Assembly: GCF_905201705.1 (NCBI RefSeq)
Contig: NZ_CAJKOX010000014.1
Location: forward strand, 1-64,000
Direction of reading: 5' to 3'
DNA: 64,000 nt
Source: an uncultured Marvinbryantia sp.
GTDB lineage: Bacteria; Bacillota; Clostridia; Lachnospirales; Lachnospiraceae
Each line of letters opens with the position of its first letter. Position 1 is the first letter of the stretch. The notes beneath the pieces were generated by a model. It saw only the letters and a list, made by a program, of their open reading frames with translations, was not told the DNA's origin and ran no database searches. The position numbers were made by a program, and so were the translations under genes. Shown piece by piece: positions 40,943 through 48,342 of the stretch.

Positions 40943-42004
40943 TCAGATAGCGGAGACGAGATGCCGCAGATAGCGGAGCATCTGTTCCTTATCCTGCAGA
41001 AACTTTTCCGTACACTGAAAATAAGAAACTTTATCTTTGTAGGCTTCTTTAAATACCGGTTCAAACAGAATATCATTCTGCGGCAGGAAGAAGCCTTCTT
41101 TTTTCGTAAAGCAGGTGGCGGCGGTGGCTGGCTCCCGATAGTCCTTGTCCACATAGGCGGCGATGCTTTTGTGAATGGCGATATCCTCAAGAGGAAGGTA
41201 GTAATAATTTTTATAGTCCGGGAAAAAGTGCTTCAGGGAGCCGCGTATACCGTGAATCTGAAAGGCAAGACGGGTATTTTCGCCCGTCAGATAAAAATGC
41301 TCGCCGCGGTAGGAAAAGGGCTTTGGCAGCTTTGCAGGGTACCAGGTCTCGATGATCAGAGAATCGCCTGCCGCATGTCCGCCCGCAACGCCAAAGCTTC
41401 CGTTTAAGACCGGCAGGTAGGAGAGCAGCGGCAGGATAGAGAGCATACCGAGCAGATCCTCGTAGTTGTGCAGCAAAAGCAGTCTCAAGCTATCCTTCGA
41501 GGGAACGGACGCATACTGGTGATAGATGTCGATCAGCTCGCCGCCGGAGTATTGATCCTCGCGGCGGATATCCAGAAACTCCTCCAGGCTTTTCTGTTTC
41601 AGCGCCGGCAGGGACAACAGATTCTTCAGCGGCCGGAGCATACGGTACAGGTCGCGGCTGACAAGTGTGGAGAAGGTGTCCGCAAGCTGGTAAGCGCGGC
41701 ACTTTTCCTGCAGATAGGGAATGTCAAAACGGTCGCCGTTAAAGTGGATCACCTGGGAAAATTTTCTCGCAAAGGCGAGAAAGGCGGCCAGAACCTGATC
41801 CTCCTCAGATGGAGTCTCGGCGAACCACTGGGTAATCTGCCAGCCGGAGGGAGCATAGCTGACGGCTCCGATCAGATATAAAGAGGAGCTGCGCGCGGAA
41901 AGCCCCGTCGTTTCGATATCAAAAAAGAGCATACCGGATTTGTTATAATCCTGGAATGCGGTGCCGTTTAAATTTAACTGAATGGGGTAAATTTTCGTAA
42001 TCAT
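40943..42004 (-). CDS. YprB-like ribonuclease H-fold exonuclease
   Basis: DEDD-type exonuclease (353 aa). F-F-D-I-E-T-T-G-L holds the first acidic pair, I-H-F-N-G-D-R-F-D-I-P-Y-L the third motif, and H-N-Y-E-D-L-L-G-M the last. The C-terminal half lacks the TPR region of B. subtilis YprB. A consensus promoter ends only 6 bp before ATG 42004, so the message would have almost no leader; the alternative ATG at 42022 lies upstream of the -10 box and would not be transcribed from this promoter. Substrate unknown; DNA repair or processing is likely. Confidence 0.85.
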   Translation of the reverse strand: MITKIYPIQLNLNGTAFQDYNKSGMLFFDIETTGLSARSSSLYLIGAVSYAPSGWQITQWFAETPSEEDQVLAAFLAFARKFSQVIHFNGDRFDIPYLQEKCRAYQLADTFSTLVSRDLYRMLRPLKNLLSLPALKQKSLEEFLDIRREDQYSGGELIDIYHQYASVPSKDSLRLLLLHNYEDLLGMLSILPLLSYLPVLNGSFGVAGGHAAGDSLIIETWYPAKLPKPFSYRGEHFYLTGENTRLAFQIHGIRGSLKHFFPDYKNYYYLPLEDIAIHKSIAAYVDKDYREPATAATCFTKKEGFFLPQNDILFEPVFKEAYKDKVSYFQCTEKFLQDKEQMLRYLRHLVSAI

Positions 42005-42010
42005 GACTGC

Positions 42011-42039
42011 ATTATAGCGCATTTTGCGGAATCAGGCAA
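42011..42039 (-). promoter_or_regulatory. Promoter directly at the YprB-like gene
   Basis: On the minus strand: TTGCCT (42039-42034), 17-bp spacer, TATAAT (42016-42011). Predicted transcription start coincides with or just precedes ATG 42004, suggesting a leaderless message. Confidence 0.65.
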
Positions 42040-42075
42040 ATAAATATTGAAGGAATTTGTGTGGATAAGTCGTGC

Positions 42076-42104
42076 TTGTCAAGTATGGAAATATATGGTA
42101 AAAT
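42076..42104 (+). promoter_or_regulatory. Promoter before a short terminator
   Basis: TTGTCA, 17-bp spacer, TAAAAT. Transcription would begin near 42110 and meet the terminator at 42121-42153 at once, before the 3D-domain gene. Confidence 0.6.
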
Positions 42105-42120
42105 AAGTACATCTAAGGGG

Positions 42121-42153
42121 CGGAGTATTCAAAAGGGGTACTCCGTCTTTTTT
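42121..42153 (+). terminator. Intrinsic terminator in the leader of the 3D-domain gene
   Basis: CGGAGTA and TACTCCG form a 7-bp stem with an 11-nt loop, followed by TCTTTTTT. It lies between a promoter and the gene at 42249, so it can act as an attenuator or give a very short RNA. Confidence 0.75.
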
Positions 42154-42248
42154 GCGTGTAAGATCCCGCTTTGTATTGTTTCGGGAATGCGCATGGCATA
42201 TATGGAGTGCCCGGATGGGGAAGGGAAATCATTTGGGAGGATTTTGCA

Positions 42249-42953
42249 ATGCGTATAAAACAAAAAATAGCAGGAGTCTGTATGCTTGCCGGTCTCTGCT
42301 TGTCAACGGCGGTGAACGCACAGGAGCCTGCGGTGATCGATGCGGACTACAGCGCGGCGATGCTCAGCATTATGAGCGAGGGAGAGGTTCCGCAGGAGGA
42401 GCCTGTTGAAGAGCTTGCGCAGCAGAATGTGCAGGAGGTTGCCATTCAGAAGGAGTCCTATACAACCGATGTGCTGACGGTGCGTGCGCTGCCGGGCACG
42501 GAGTACGAGGAGGTCGGCAAGCTTGCGCAGTATACGAAGGTGCAGGTGACGGGCGTCTGTGACAACGGCTGGAGCCGTGTACAGATGGAAAGCGGGGTCG
42601 TTGGTTTTGTGAGCAATGAGTATCTCTCGGACCTTGTGCCGGCAGGGGCGCAGAATATCGGGGAGTCAATGGGCGTCTTTACCGTCACCTATTACTGTGC
42701 GTGTGAGCTCTGCTGCGGGTGGTGGTCCGGCGGACCGACGGCGAGCGGGGCGTACCCGGTGGCGGACTGGACAGTCGCGGCAGATCCGGAGGTGCTTCCG
42801 CTTGGCACGCACATCTATATCAACGGTCACGAGTATTGCGTTGAGGATACCGGAAGCGGCGTGGAGGGAAAACACATTGACATTTATGTAAATGACCATT
42901 CCGTTGCGGTCAACAATGGGGTCGCTTCGGCAGAGGTATTTGCAAGTAAATGA
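42249..42953 (+). CDS. Secreted SH3 and 3D-domain protein (cell-wall hydrolase-like)
   Basis: A 234-aa exported protein: signal peptide residues 1-24 (cleavage after V-N-A), a low-complexity Glu/Gln linker, a bacterial SH3 domain (about 76-130: L-T-V-R-A-L-P-G ... G-W-S-R-V) and a C-terminal 3D domain (about 142-234) with the Asp residues in A-A-D-P, V-E-D-T-G and H-I-D-I-Y. 3D domains occur in lytic transglycosylase-like spore/wall proteins such as YabE and YocH. Start ATG 42249 follows GGGAGGA. Promoter-terminator leader upstream suggests attenuation. Confidence 0.88.
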   Translation: MRIKQKIAGVCMLAGLCLSTAVNAQEPAVIDADYSAAMLSIMSEGEVPQEEPVEELAQQNVQEVAIQKESYTTDVLTVRALPGTEYEEVGKLAQYTKVQVTGVCDNGWSRVQMESGVVGFVSNEYLSDLVPAGAQNIGESMGVFTVTYYCACELCCGWWSGGPTASGAYPVADWTVAADPEVLPLGTHIYINGHEYCVEDTGSGVEGKHIDIYVNDHSVAVNNGVASAEVFASK

Positions 42954-42965
42954 TGTTTTTCACAA

Positions 42966-42991
42966 AAAACGCTAGACTATTTTGGCGTTTT
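42966..42991 (+). terminator. Hairpin after the 3D-domain gene
   Basis: AAAACGC and GCGTTTT flank a 12-nt loop. It is a weak A/T-framed terminator. Just after it a second stem, CCGGC to GCCGG within GTAC ends, lies at about 43016-43045 before the next gene. Confidence 0.45.
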
Positions 42992-43078
42992 ATGAGAAAA
43001 TATGAGCGAGGTACAAACCGGCCGCAGCAGTCAGCCGGTGTACATAGAAAGATATTTATTATTGAAAGGAGTCTTAAA

Positions 43079-43771
43079 ATGATTTATTCACGCGAAGTAG
43101 AAGAAATGTGTCCAGTTGCACAAGGCGTTCATCATGGCGCAGCTCCCATTCCGGAAGAAGCAAAATGGGTTCAGGCAAAAGAGGTAAAAGACATTTCCGG
43201 TCTGACACATGGTGTTGGCTGGTGCGCACCGCAGCAGGGTGCATGCAAGCTTACTCTGAATGTAAAAGAGGGTATCATCCAGGAAGCGCTGGTTGAGACG
43301 ATCGGATGTTCCGGTATGACCCATTCCGCAGCTATGGCATCGGAGATCCTTCCGGGTCTGACTGTTATGGAGGCGCTGAACACAGACCTCGTATGTGATG
43401 CGATCAACACCGCAATGAGAGAGCTGTTCCTGCAGATCGTATATGGACGTTCCCAGTCCGCATTCTCGGAGGACGGACTTCCGGTTGGCGCTGGTCTGGA
43501 GGACCTTGGAAAGGGTCTTCGCTCCCAGGTTGGTACCATGTACGGCACACTGAAAAAAGGTCCGCGTTACCTGGAAATGGCAGAAGGTTATGTTACCGGC
43601 ATTGCTCTTGATGCAGACAATGAAATCATTGGTTATCAGTTCGTAAGCCTTGGAAAGATGACAGACTTCATCAAAAAGGGCGACGATCCGAACACTGCAT
43701 GGGAAAAGGCAAAAGGTCAGTACGGCCGTGTAGCAGACGCTGTTAAAATCATCGATCCGAGAAAAGAATAA
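43079..43771 (+). CDS. IscU/NifU-like iron-sulfur scaffold protein
   Basis: A 230-aa protein with an NifU-N-like fold. The conserved cysteines are in G-W-C-A-P-Q-Q-G-A-C near residue 49-56 and I-G-C-S-G-M-T-H-S near 80. It is longer than IscU, with a C-terminal domain that includes Y-V-T-G-I-A-L-D. The start ATG 43079 has GAAAGGAG. It is paired 19 bp upstream of the GGGtGRT gene, an arrangement known from gut Clostridia and other anaerobes whose joint role is not known to me. Confidence 0.85.
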   Translation: MIYSREVEEMCPVAQGVHHGAAPIPEEAKWVQAKEVKDISGLTHGVGWCAPQQGACKLTLNVKEGIIQEALVETIGCSGMTHSAAMASEILPGLTVMEALNTDLVCDAINTAMRELFLQIVYGRSQSAFSEDGLPVGAGLEDLGKGLRSQVGTMYGTLKKGPRYLEMAEGYVTGIALDADNEIIGYQFVSLGKMTDFIKKGDDPNTAWEKAKGQYGRVADAVKIIDPRKE

Positions 43772-43790
43772 TAGAGGGAGGTAACAGGAA

Positions 43791-44801
43791 ATGGCTTTAT
43801 TTGAATCATATGAAAGACGAATTGACAAAATCAATTCCGTTCTGAATAGTTATGGCATTGCTTCCATTGAAGAGGCAGAGAAGATCACAAAGGATGCAGG
43901 GCTGAACGTTTACGATCAGATCAAAGGCATCCAGCCGATCTGTTTTGAAAACGCATGTTGGGCATACACTGTAGGCGCAGCGATCGCGATCAAGAAGGGC
44001 TGCAAGAAAGCATCTGAAGCTGCAGCAGCGATCGGCGAGGGTCTGCAGGCATTCTGCATTCCGGGTTCCGTTGCAGATACCCGTAAGGTAGGTCTTGGTC
44101 ACGGAAACCTCGGCAAAATGCTTCTTGAGGAAGATACCGAGTGCTTCGCATTCCTGGCTGGTCATGAGTCCTTCGCGGCAGCAGAGGGCGCGATCGGTAT
44201 CGCTGAGAAGGCAAACAAGGTTCGTCAGAAACCGCTGCGCGTTATCCTGAACGGTCTTGGAAAAGACGCTGCTCAGATCATCGCGAGAATCAACGGCTTC
44301 ACCTATGTTGAGACAGAGTACAACCCGTACACCAATGAGGTAAAGGAAGTATTCCGCAAATCCTACTCTGAGGGACTTCGTGCAAAGGTAAACTGCTACG
44401 GCGCAAACAGCGTTCCGGAAGGCGTTGCGATCATGTGGAAAGAGGGCGTAGACGTTTCCATCACCGGAAACTCCACCAATCCGACACGTTTCCAGCATCC
44501 GGTTGCAGGTACCTACAAGAAGGAATGTAACGAGAAGGGCAAGAAGTATTTTTCCGTAGCATCCGGCGGCGGCACAGGCCGTACCCTTCACCCGGACAAC
44601 ATGGCAGCAGGTCCGGCTTCCTACGGTATGACAGATACGCTTGGACGTATGCATTCTGATGCACAGTTTGCAGGCTCCTCTTCCGTTCCGGCTCACGTTG
44701 AGATGATGGGTCTGATCGGTGCGGGCAACAACCCGATGGTTGGTATGACGGTTGCAGTTGCCGTTTCCATTGAGGAAGCAGCGAAGGCAGGCAAATTCTA
44801 A
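43791..44801 (+). CDS. GGGtGRT family protein of unknown function
   Basis: A 336-aa soluble protein with the motif S-G-G-G-T-G-R-T at about residues 262-269, after which the family is named. Other conserved-looking parts are E-N-A-C-W-A-Y-T-V-G-A-A, F-L-A-G-H-E-S-F-A-A and S-I-T-G-N-S-T-N-P-T-R-F. It is highly codon-optimised, which suggests strong expression. Coupling to the Fe-S scaffold-like gene implies a joint role in metal or cofactor handling; this is inference. A clear terminator follows. Confidence 0.88.
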   Translation: MALFESYERRIDKINSVLNSYGIASIEEAEKITKDAGLNVYDQIKGIQPICFENACWAYTVGAAIAIKKGCKKASEAAAAIGEGLQAFCIPGSVADTRKVGLGHGNLGKMLLEEDTECFAFLAGHESFAAAEGAIGIAEKANKVRQKPLRVILNGLGKDAAQIIARINGFTYVETEYNPYTNEVKEVFRKSYSEGLRAKVNCYGANSVPEGVAIMWKEGVDVSITGNSTNPTRFQHPVAGTYKKECNEKGKKYFSVASGGGTGRTLHPDNMAAGPASYGMTDTLGRMHSDAQFAGSSSVPAHVEMMGLIGAGNNPMVGMTVAVAVSIEEAAKAGKF

Positions 44802-44822
44802 ATAATGAGTGAATAAATGCAG

Positions 44823-44857
44823 AAAGTACCGCAGCTTCAGGGGTTGCGGTACTTTTT
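44823..44857 (+). terminator. Terminator after the GGGtGRT gene
   Basis: AAAGTACCGCA and TGCGGTACTTT form an 11-bp perfect stem with an 11-nt loop, followed by T-run. It closes the two-gene scaffold/GGGtGRT unit. Confidence 0.9.
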
Positions 44858-44992
44858 GTTGCTATGCATCCGAAGGGAGCTGCCGGTGGCAGGTCCTGTA
44901 GGTGAATTGGATGCACAAAGACGAAAGCTTGCGCTGTAAGGCCAAAAAGTATAAAAAACGCGGCGGATGCTGCAGGAAGGAGCATATGGGGT

Positions 44993-45574
44993 ATGCGCAT
45001 TTTAGAGGAACGGATCAGAAGGGACGGGATCGTCCGCGAGGGAAATGTACTGAAGGTGGATAGCTTTATCAATCATCAGATGGACATTGAGCTGTTTGGG
45101 GAGATGGCAAAGGAGTGGAAACGGCTTTTCGCCGGTAAGCCGATCAATAAGATACTGACGATCGAGGCGAGCGGCATTGGTATCGCGGCGATCACCGCGC
45201 GGGAGTTTGGCGTTCCGGTTGTGTTTGCGAAGAAGGCAAAGAGCATCAACCTGGATGATGATAATTACACGACGAAGATACAGTCGTTCACGCACGGAAA
45301 GATCTATGAGGTGATCGTATCGAAAAAATTCCTGTCGCCAGAGGATCACGTGCTGATCATTGATGATTTTCTGGCAAACGGCTGTGCGCTGATGGGACTT
45401 CTGGAGCTCGTGGATCGCGCGGGAGCCACTGTGGAGGGAATCGGCGTAGCAATCGAGAAGGGCTACCAGCGAGGCGGAGACCTCATCCGTGAAAAGGGTA
45501 TTCAGCTGGAATCACTTGCGATCATCGAGGCTATGAATGCCGCGGACGGAAGCATTGTGTTCCGCAGTATGTAG
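44993..45574 (+). CDS. xpt: Xanthine phosphoribosyltransferase
   Basis: Converts xanthine and PRPP to XMP in purine salvage (193 aa, usual length). N-terminal M-R-I-L-E-E-R-I-R-R-D-G is typical of Xpt, A-S-G-I-G is the substrate loop and V-L-I-I-D-D-F-L-A-N-G the PRPP motif. AAGGAG upstream, ATG 44993. In Bacillus this gene has a guanine riboswitch; I looked in the 135-bp leader and did not find its core. It is a single-gene unit here. Confidence 0.94.
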   Translation: MRILEERIRRDGIVREGNVLKVDSFINHQMDIELFGEMAKEWKRLFAGKPINKILTIEASGIGIAAITAREFGVPVVFAKKAKSINLDDDNYTTKIQSFTHGKIYEVIVSKKFLSPEDHVLIIDDFLANGCALMGLLELVDRAGATVEGIGVAIEKGYQRGGDLIREKGIQLESLAIIEAMNAADGSIVFRSM

Positions 45575-45601
45575 ATTCTGTAGTTACAATTGCCTGGCAA
45601 C

Positions 45602-45629
45602 TTCGTAAATGTATTTTCGTAAATGCATT
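45602..45629 (+). repeat. Tandem 14-bp repeat upstream of glf
   Basis: TTCGTAAATGTATT and TTCGTAAATGCATT follow each other directly with one mismatch, 13 bp before the -35 box of the glf promoter. The position fits an activator site or UP-like element. Confidence 0.5.
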
Positions 45630-45641
45630 TTGGGAAAATTA

Positions 45642-45670
45642 TAGACACATGCTGCAAAAGCGATTATAAT
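45642..45670 (+). promoter_or_regulatory. Promoter of glf
   Basis: TAGACA, 17-bp spacer, TATAAT, with the tandem repeat just upstream. The glf ATG is 39 bp downstream. Confidence 0.7.
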
Positions 45671-45708
45671 GTATACAGGTTCTGAGAATGTTTATAAAGG
45701 AGACTGCA

Positions 45709-46809
45709 ATGGAGCACTACGATTATCTGGTGGTTGGCGCCGGGCTTTACGGCGCAGTGTTTGCGCAGGAGGCAAAGAGGGCGGGAAAGACCTGTCTGGT
45801 GATCGACAAGCGCCCGCAGATCGCGGGGAATGTTTACACGGAGGAGATGGAGGGGATCCATGTTCATGTGTACGGCGCACATATTTTCCACACGAACAAT
45901 AAAAGGATATGGGAGTATGTGAACCGCTTTGCTGAGTTCAACCGCTTTACAAATTCGCCGGTTGCGAATTATCACGGAGAGCTTTACTCACTTCCGTTTA
46001 ATATGTATACCTTCAACAAGATGTGGGGTGTGGTGACGCCACAGGAGGCGGCGCAGAAGATAGAGGAGCAGAGAAAAGCGGCCGGGATCACAGAGCCAAA
46101 GAATCTGGAGGAGCAGGCGATCAGTCTGGTCGGCACAGATATCTATGAAAAGCTGATCAAAGGCTATACGGAAAAGCAGTGGGGCAGACCGTGCGATCAG
46201 CTCCCGGCGTTTATCATTAAGCGTCTTCCGGTGAGGCTGACGTTTGATAACAATTATTTTAACGCACGCTATCAGGGAATTCCGGTGGGCGGTTACACGA
46301 AGATGGTCGCAAATATGCTGGAGAGCACGGAGGTGCGCCTCGGCGTGGATTATCTGGAACAGAAGCAGGCATTGGATGCGCTGGCGGATAAGGTGATCTA
46401 CACCGGTCCGATCGACGCTTATTTCGGATACCGCCTGGGGGCGCTGGAGTACCGGTCTGTTCGCTTTGAGACGGAGGTGCTGGATATGCCGAATTTCCAG
46501 GGAAATGCGGCGGTGAATTATACGGACCGCGAAACGCCCTGGACACGCATTATCGAACACAAATGGTTTGAATTCGGCACGCAGCCGAAGACGGTCATCA
46601 GCCGGGAGTATTCCTCAGAGTGGAAGCCGGGAGACGAGCCTTATTATCCGGTGAACGACGAGAAGAACGGAGCGCTATACGCGCAGTATAGGGCGCTTGC
46701 AGACGAAGAAGAGCATGTGATTTTTGGCGGAAGGCTCGGAGAGTACAAATACTACGATATGGACGCCGTAATTGCATCCGCACTTGCGATGTGCGAAAAA
46801 GAACTGTAA
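45709..46809 (+). CDS. glf: UDP-galactopyranose mutase
   Basis: FAD enzyme (366 aa) that interconverts UDP-Galp and UDP-Galf. N-terminal V-V-G-A-G-L-Y-G-A-V-F-A dinucleotide motif, V-Y-G-A-H-I-F-H-T-N and the K-Q-W-G-R-P active-site region. It supplies galactofuranose to surface glycans. ATG 45709 follows AAAGGAG. The sugar nucleotidyltransferase follows after 19 bp, so both serve glycan precursor supply, apart from the capsule locus at 3-33 kb. Confidence 0.94.
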   Translation: MEHYDYLVVGAGLYGAVFAQEAKRAGKTCLVIDKRPQIAGNVYTEEMEGIHVHVYGAHIFHTNNKRIWEYVNRFAEFNRFTNSPVANYHGELYSLPFNMYTFNKMWGVVTPQEAAQKIEEQRKAAGITEPKNLEEQAISLVGTDIYEKLIKGYTEKQWGRPCDQLPAFIIKRLPVRLTFDNNYFNARYQGIPVGGYTKMVANMLESTEVRLGVDYLEQKQALDALADKVIYTGPIDAYFGYRLGALEYRSVRFETEVLDMPNFQGNAAVNYTDRETPWTRIIEHKWFEFGTQPKTVISREYSSEWKPGDEPYYPVNDEKNGALYAQYRALADEEEHVIFGGRLGEYKYYDMDAVIASALAMCEKEL

Positions 46810-46828
46810 AAGGACAGGAGAATGTGGG

Positions 46829-47761
46829 ATGAGTGAGAAGAAACGTACAGCGTTGGTGATTATGGCTGCCGGTATTGGTTCACGCTTTGGCGGCGGCATC
46901 AAGCAGCTTGCGCCGGTCGGTCCGTGCGGGGAGATCATCATGGATTATTCGATCCACGACGCGATCGAGGCAGGGTTTGATAAAATAGTATTTATTATCC
47001 GCAGGGATATTGAGAAAGATTTTCGTGAGGTGATCGGAAATCGTATCGAAGCAGTCTGCAAAAAGAAGGGAGTGGAGGTGGCTTATACCTTCCAGTCCCT
47101 GGAGGATCTGCCGGAGGGCTTTGCAGTTCCCGCCGGGCGCACAAAACCTTGGGGAACGGGGCAGGCGGTGCTTTGCTGCAAGCATATTGTGAAAGAACCG
47201 TTTGCAGTGATCAATGCGGATGATTACTATGGAAAGGAAGCTTTTGTCAAGCTGTATGATTTTTTGCAGGCGTATTCACCGGAAGAGCCGTACCGGTTCT
47301 GTATGGCGGGCTTTATCCTGAAGAACACCCTAAGCGACAATGGCGGCGTGACGCGCGGAATCTGCCGCGTGGATGAAGCGGATTTTCTGGAAGATGTGGT
47401 GGAAACACACGACATTATCAGGACTGATCAGGGAGCAGCGGTGAATGGCACTCCGATAGATGCCCAAAGCCACGTTTCCATGAATATGTGGGGACTGACG
47501 CCGGAGTTTATGGAGCTTCTGGAGCAGGGCTTTACAGAGTTTTTCCGAAACATTGCCGGGAATGAATTAAAGGCGGAGTATCTGCTTCCGACGTACATTG
47601 GACAGCTTCTGCGCGATGGAAAAGTAACGGTAAAGATGCTGGAGACAACCGACAAGTGGTTTGGAGTTACCTATCAGGAGGACAAGCCGGCAGTGATCGA
47701 ATCCTTTAAAAAGCTGATTGCAGACGGCGTATATAACAAAAATCTGTTTTCAGATATGTAA
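46829..47761 (+). CDS. Sugar-phosphate nucleotidyltransferase-like protein
   Basis: A 310-aa GT-A fold nucleotidyltransferase. M-A-A-G-I-G-S-R-F-G-G-G-I-K-Q-L at residues 12-27 is the nucleotide motif, V-I-N-A-D-D-Y-Y the metal site. The Gly-rich loop differs from GalU/RfbA types, so the sugar cannot be named. ATG 46829 behind GGAG; an upstream in-frame ATG at 46772 is within glf and rejected. Likely makes an NDP-sugar for the same glycan as Glf. Confidence 0.85.
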   Translation: MSEKKRTALVIMAAGIGSRFGGGIKQLAPVGPCGEIIMDYSIHDAIEAGFDKIVFIIRRDIEKDFREVIGNRIEAVCKKKGVEVAYTFQSLEDLPEGFAVPAGRTKPWGTGQAVLCCKHIVKEPFAVINADDYYGKEAFVKLYDFLQAYSPEEPYRFCMAGFILKNTLSDNGGVTRGICRVDEADFLEDVVETHDIIRTDQGAAVNGTPIDAQSHVSMNMWGLTPEFMELLEQGFTEFFRNIAGNELKAEYLLPTYIGQLLRDGKVTVKMLETTDKWFGVTYQEDKPAVIESFKKLIADGVYNKNLFSDM

Positions 47762-47764
47762 AAA

Positions 47765-47807
47765 AATCCCCATCGGATGACGGACCGATGGGGATTCCTT
47801 TTTTTGT
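47765..47807 (+). terminator. Terminator between the nucleotidyltransferase and rpsT
   Basis: AATCCCCATCGG and CCGATGGGGATT, a perfect 12-bp stem with 8-nt loop and a T-run on the plus strand; an A-run on its other side lets it serve the minus-strand rpsT as well. Confidence 0.9.
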
Positions 47808-47845
47808 TTGCAATATTTTGCAGGGCAGCAGTCCCCTGCGGCAAA

Positions 47846-48106
47846 TTACATATTATTTACAAGCTTCGTTAAACGGGAAACTTTTCTTGCGGCATTGTTT
47901 TTGTGGTAAACGCCTTTTGTTGCTGCCTTATCGATGGTAGCGGTAGCGGAAAGAAGAGCTTCGCTTGCAGCAGCCTTATCCTTTGCGGCAACAGCAGCCT
48001 CAACCTTTTTGATCGCTGTCTTTACGCCGGACTTGATGGATTTGTTGCGCATAGCCTTCGTCTTGTTTACCAGAATACGCTTTTTCGCAGATTTAATGTT
48101 AGCCAA
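47846..48106 (-). CDS. rpsT: 30S ribosomal protein S20
   Basis: Small 86-aa basic helical protein, M-A-N-I-K-S-A-K-K-R at the start, N-K-S-I-K-S-G-V-K-T-A-I-K-K, and N-N-A-A-R-K-V-S-R-L near the end, all typical of S20. It binds 16S rRNA in the 30S body. GGAGGTG upstream on the minus strand. A consensus promoter and a palindrome-bearing leader precede it. It is the only gene in this part on the minus strand. Confidence 0.97.
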   Translation of the reverse strand: MANIKSAKKRILVNKTKAMRNKSIKSGVKTAIKKVEAAVAAKDKAAASEALLSATATIDKAATKGVYHKNNAARKVSRLTKLVNNM

Positions 48107-48155
48107 TTCCCTGACACCTCCAAAATATTTTCAATTCATTTTCATCTTAAACGTG

Positions 48156-48190
48156 TTATGTTAATCCCGGACACGGACGTTCTAACATAA
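48156..48190. repeat. 8-bp inverted repeat in the rpsT leader
   Basis: TTATGTTA (48156-48163) and TAACATAA (48183-48190) are perfect inverted copies with a 19-bp loop in the rpsT untranslated leader. A stem in the S20 message leader could be a site of autogenous control. Confidence 0.4.
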
Positions 48191-48202
48191 ACATACTTCT
48201 AT

Positions 48203-48231
48203 ATTTTAGTGCATCCGCTTCGTCGTGTCAA
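48203..48231 (-). promoter_or_regulatory. Promoter of rpsT
   Basis: On the minus strand TTGACA (48231-48226), 17-bp spacer, TAAAAT (48208-48203). Leader of about 90 nt. Confidence 0.8.
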
Positions 48232-48305
48232 TACAAAAATGATACTTTTTTATTAATTAATTCCTACAAATTTGTTTCAATTTTCTCACATTTTTCTCAC
48301 AAGTA

Positions 48306-48314
48306 TGTTATAAT
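48306..48314 (+). promoter_or_regulatory. Extended -10 promoter of the Dlt-like operon
   Basis: TG, one base, then TATAAT (48309-48314), with no convincing -35 box. The first ATG is 29 bp downstream. Confidence 0.55.
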
Positions 48315-48342
48315 ATATAGGCGGCAAAGAAAGGATGTTTTT

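Noticed and set aside
42061..42258. Small open frames across the leader of the 3D-domain gene
   Set aside because: They run through a promoter and a terminator hairpin, have no ribosome binding site and no recognisable product.
44858..44992. Guanine riboswitch before xpt
   Set aside because: I looked for the conserved purine-riboswitch core and the paired loops and could not find them in the leader.
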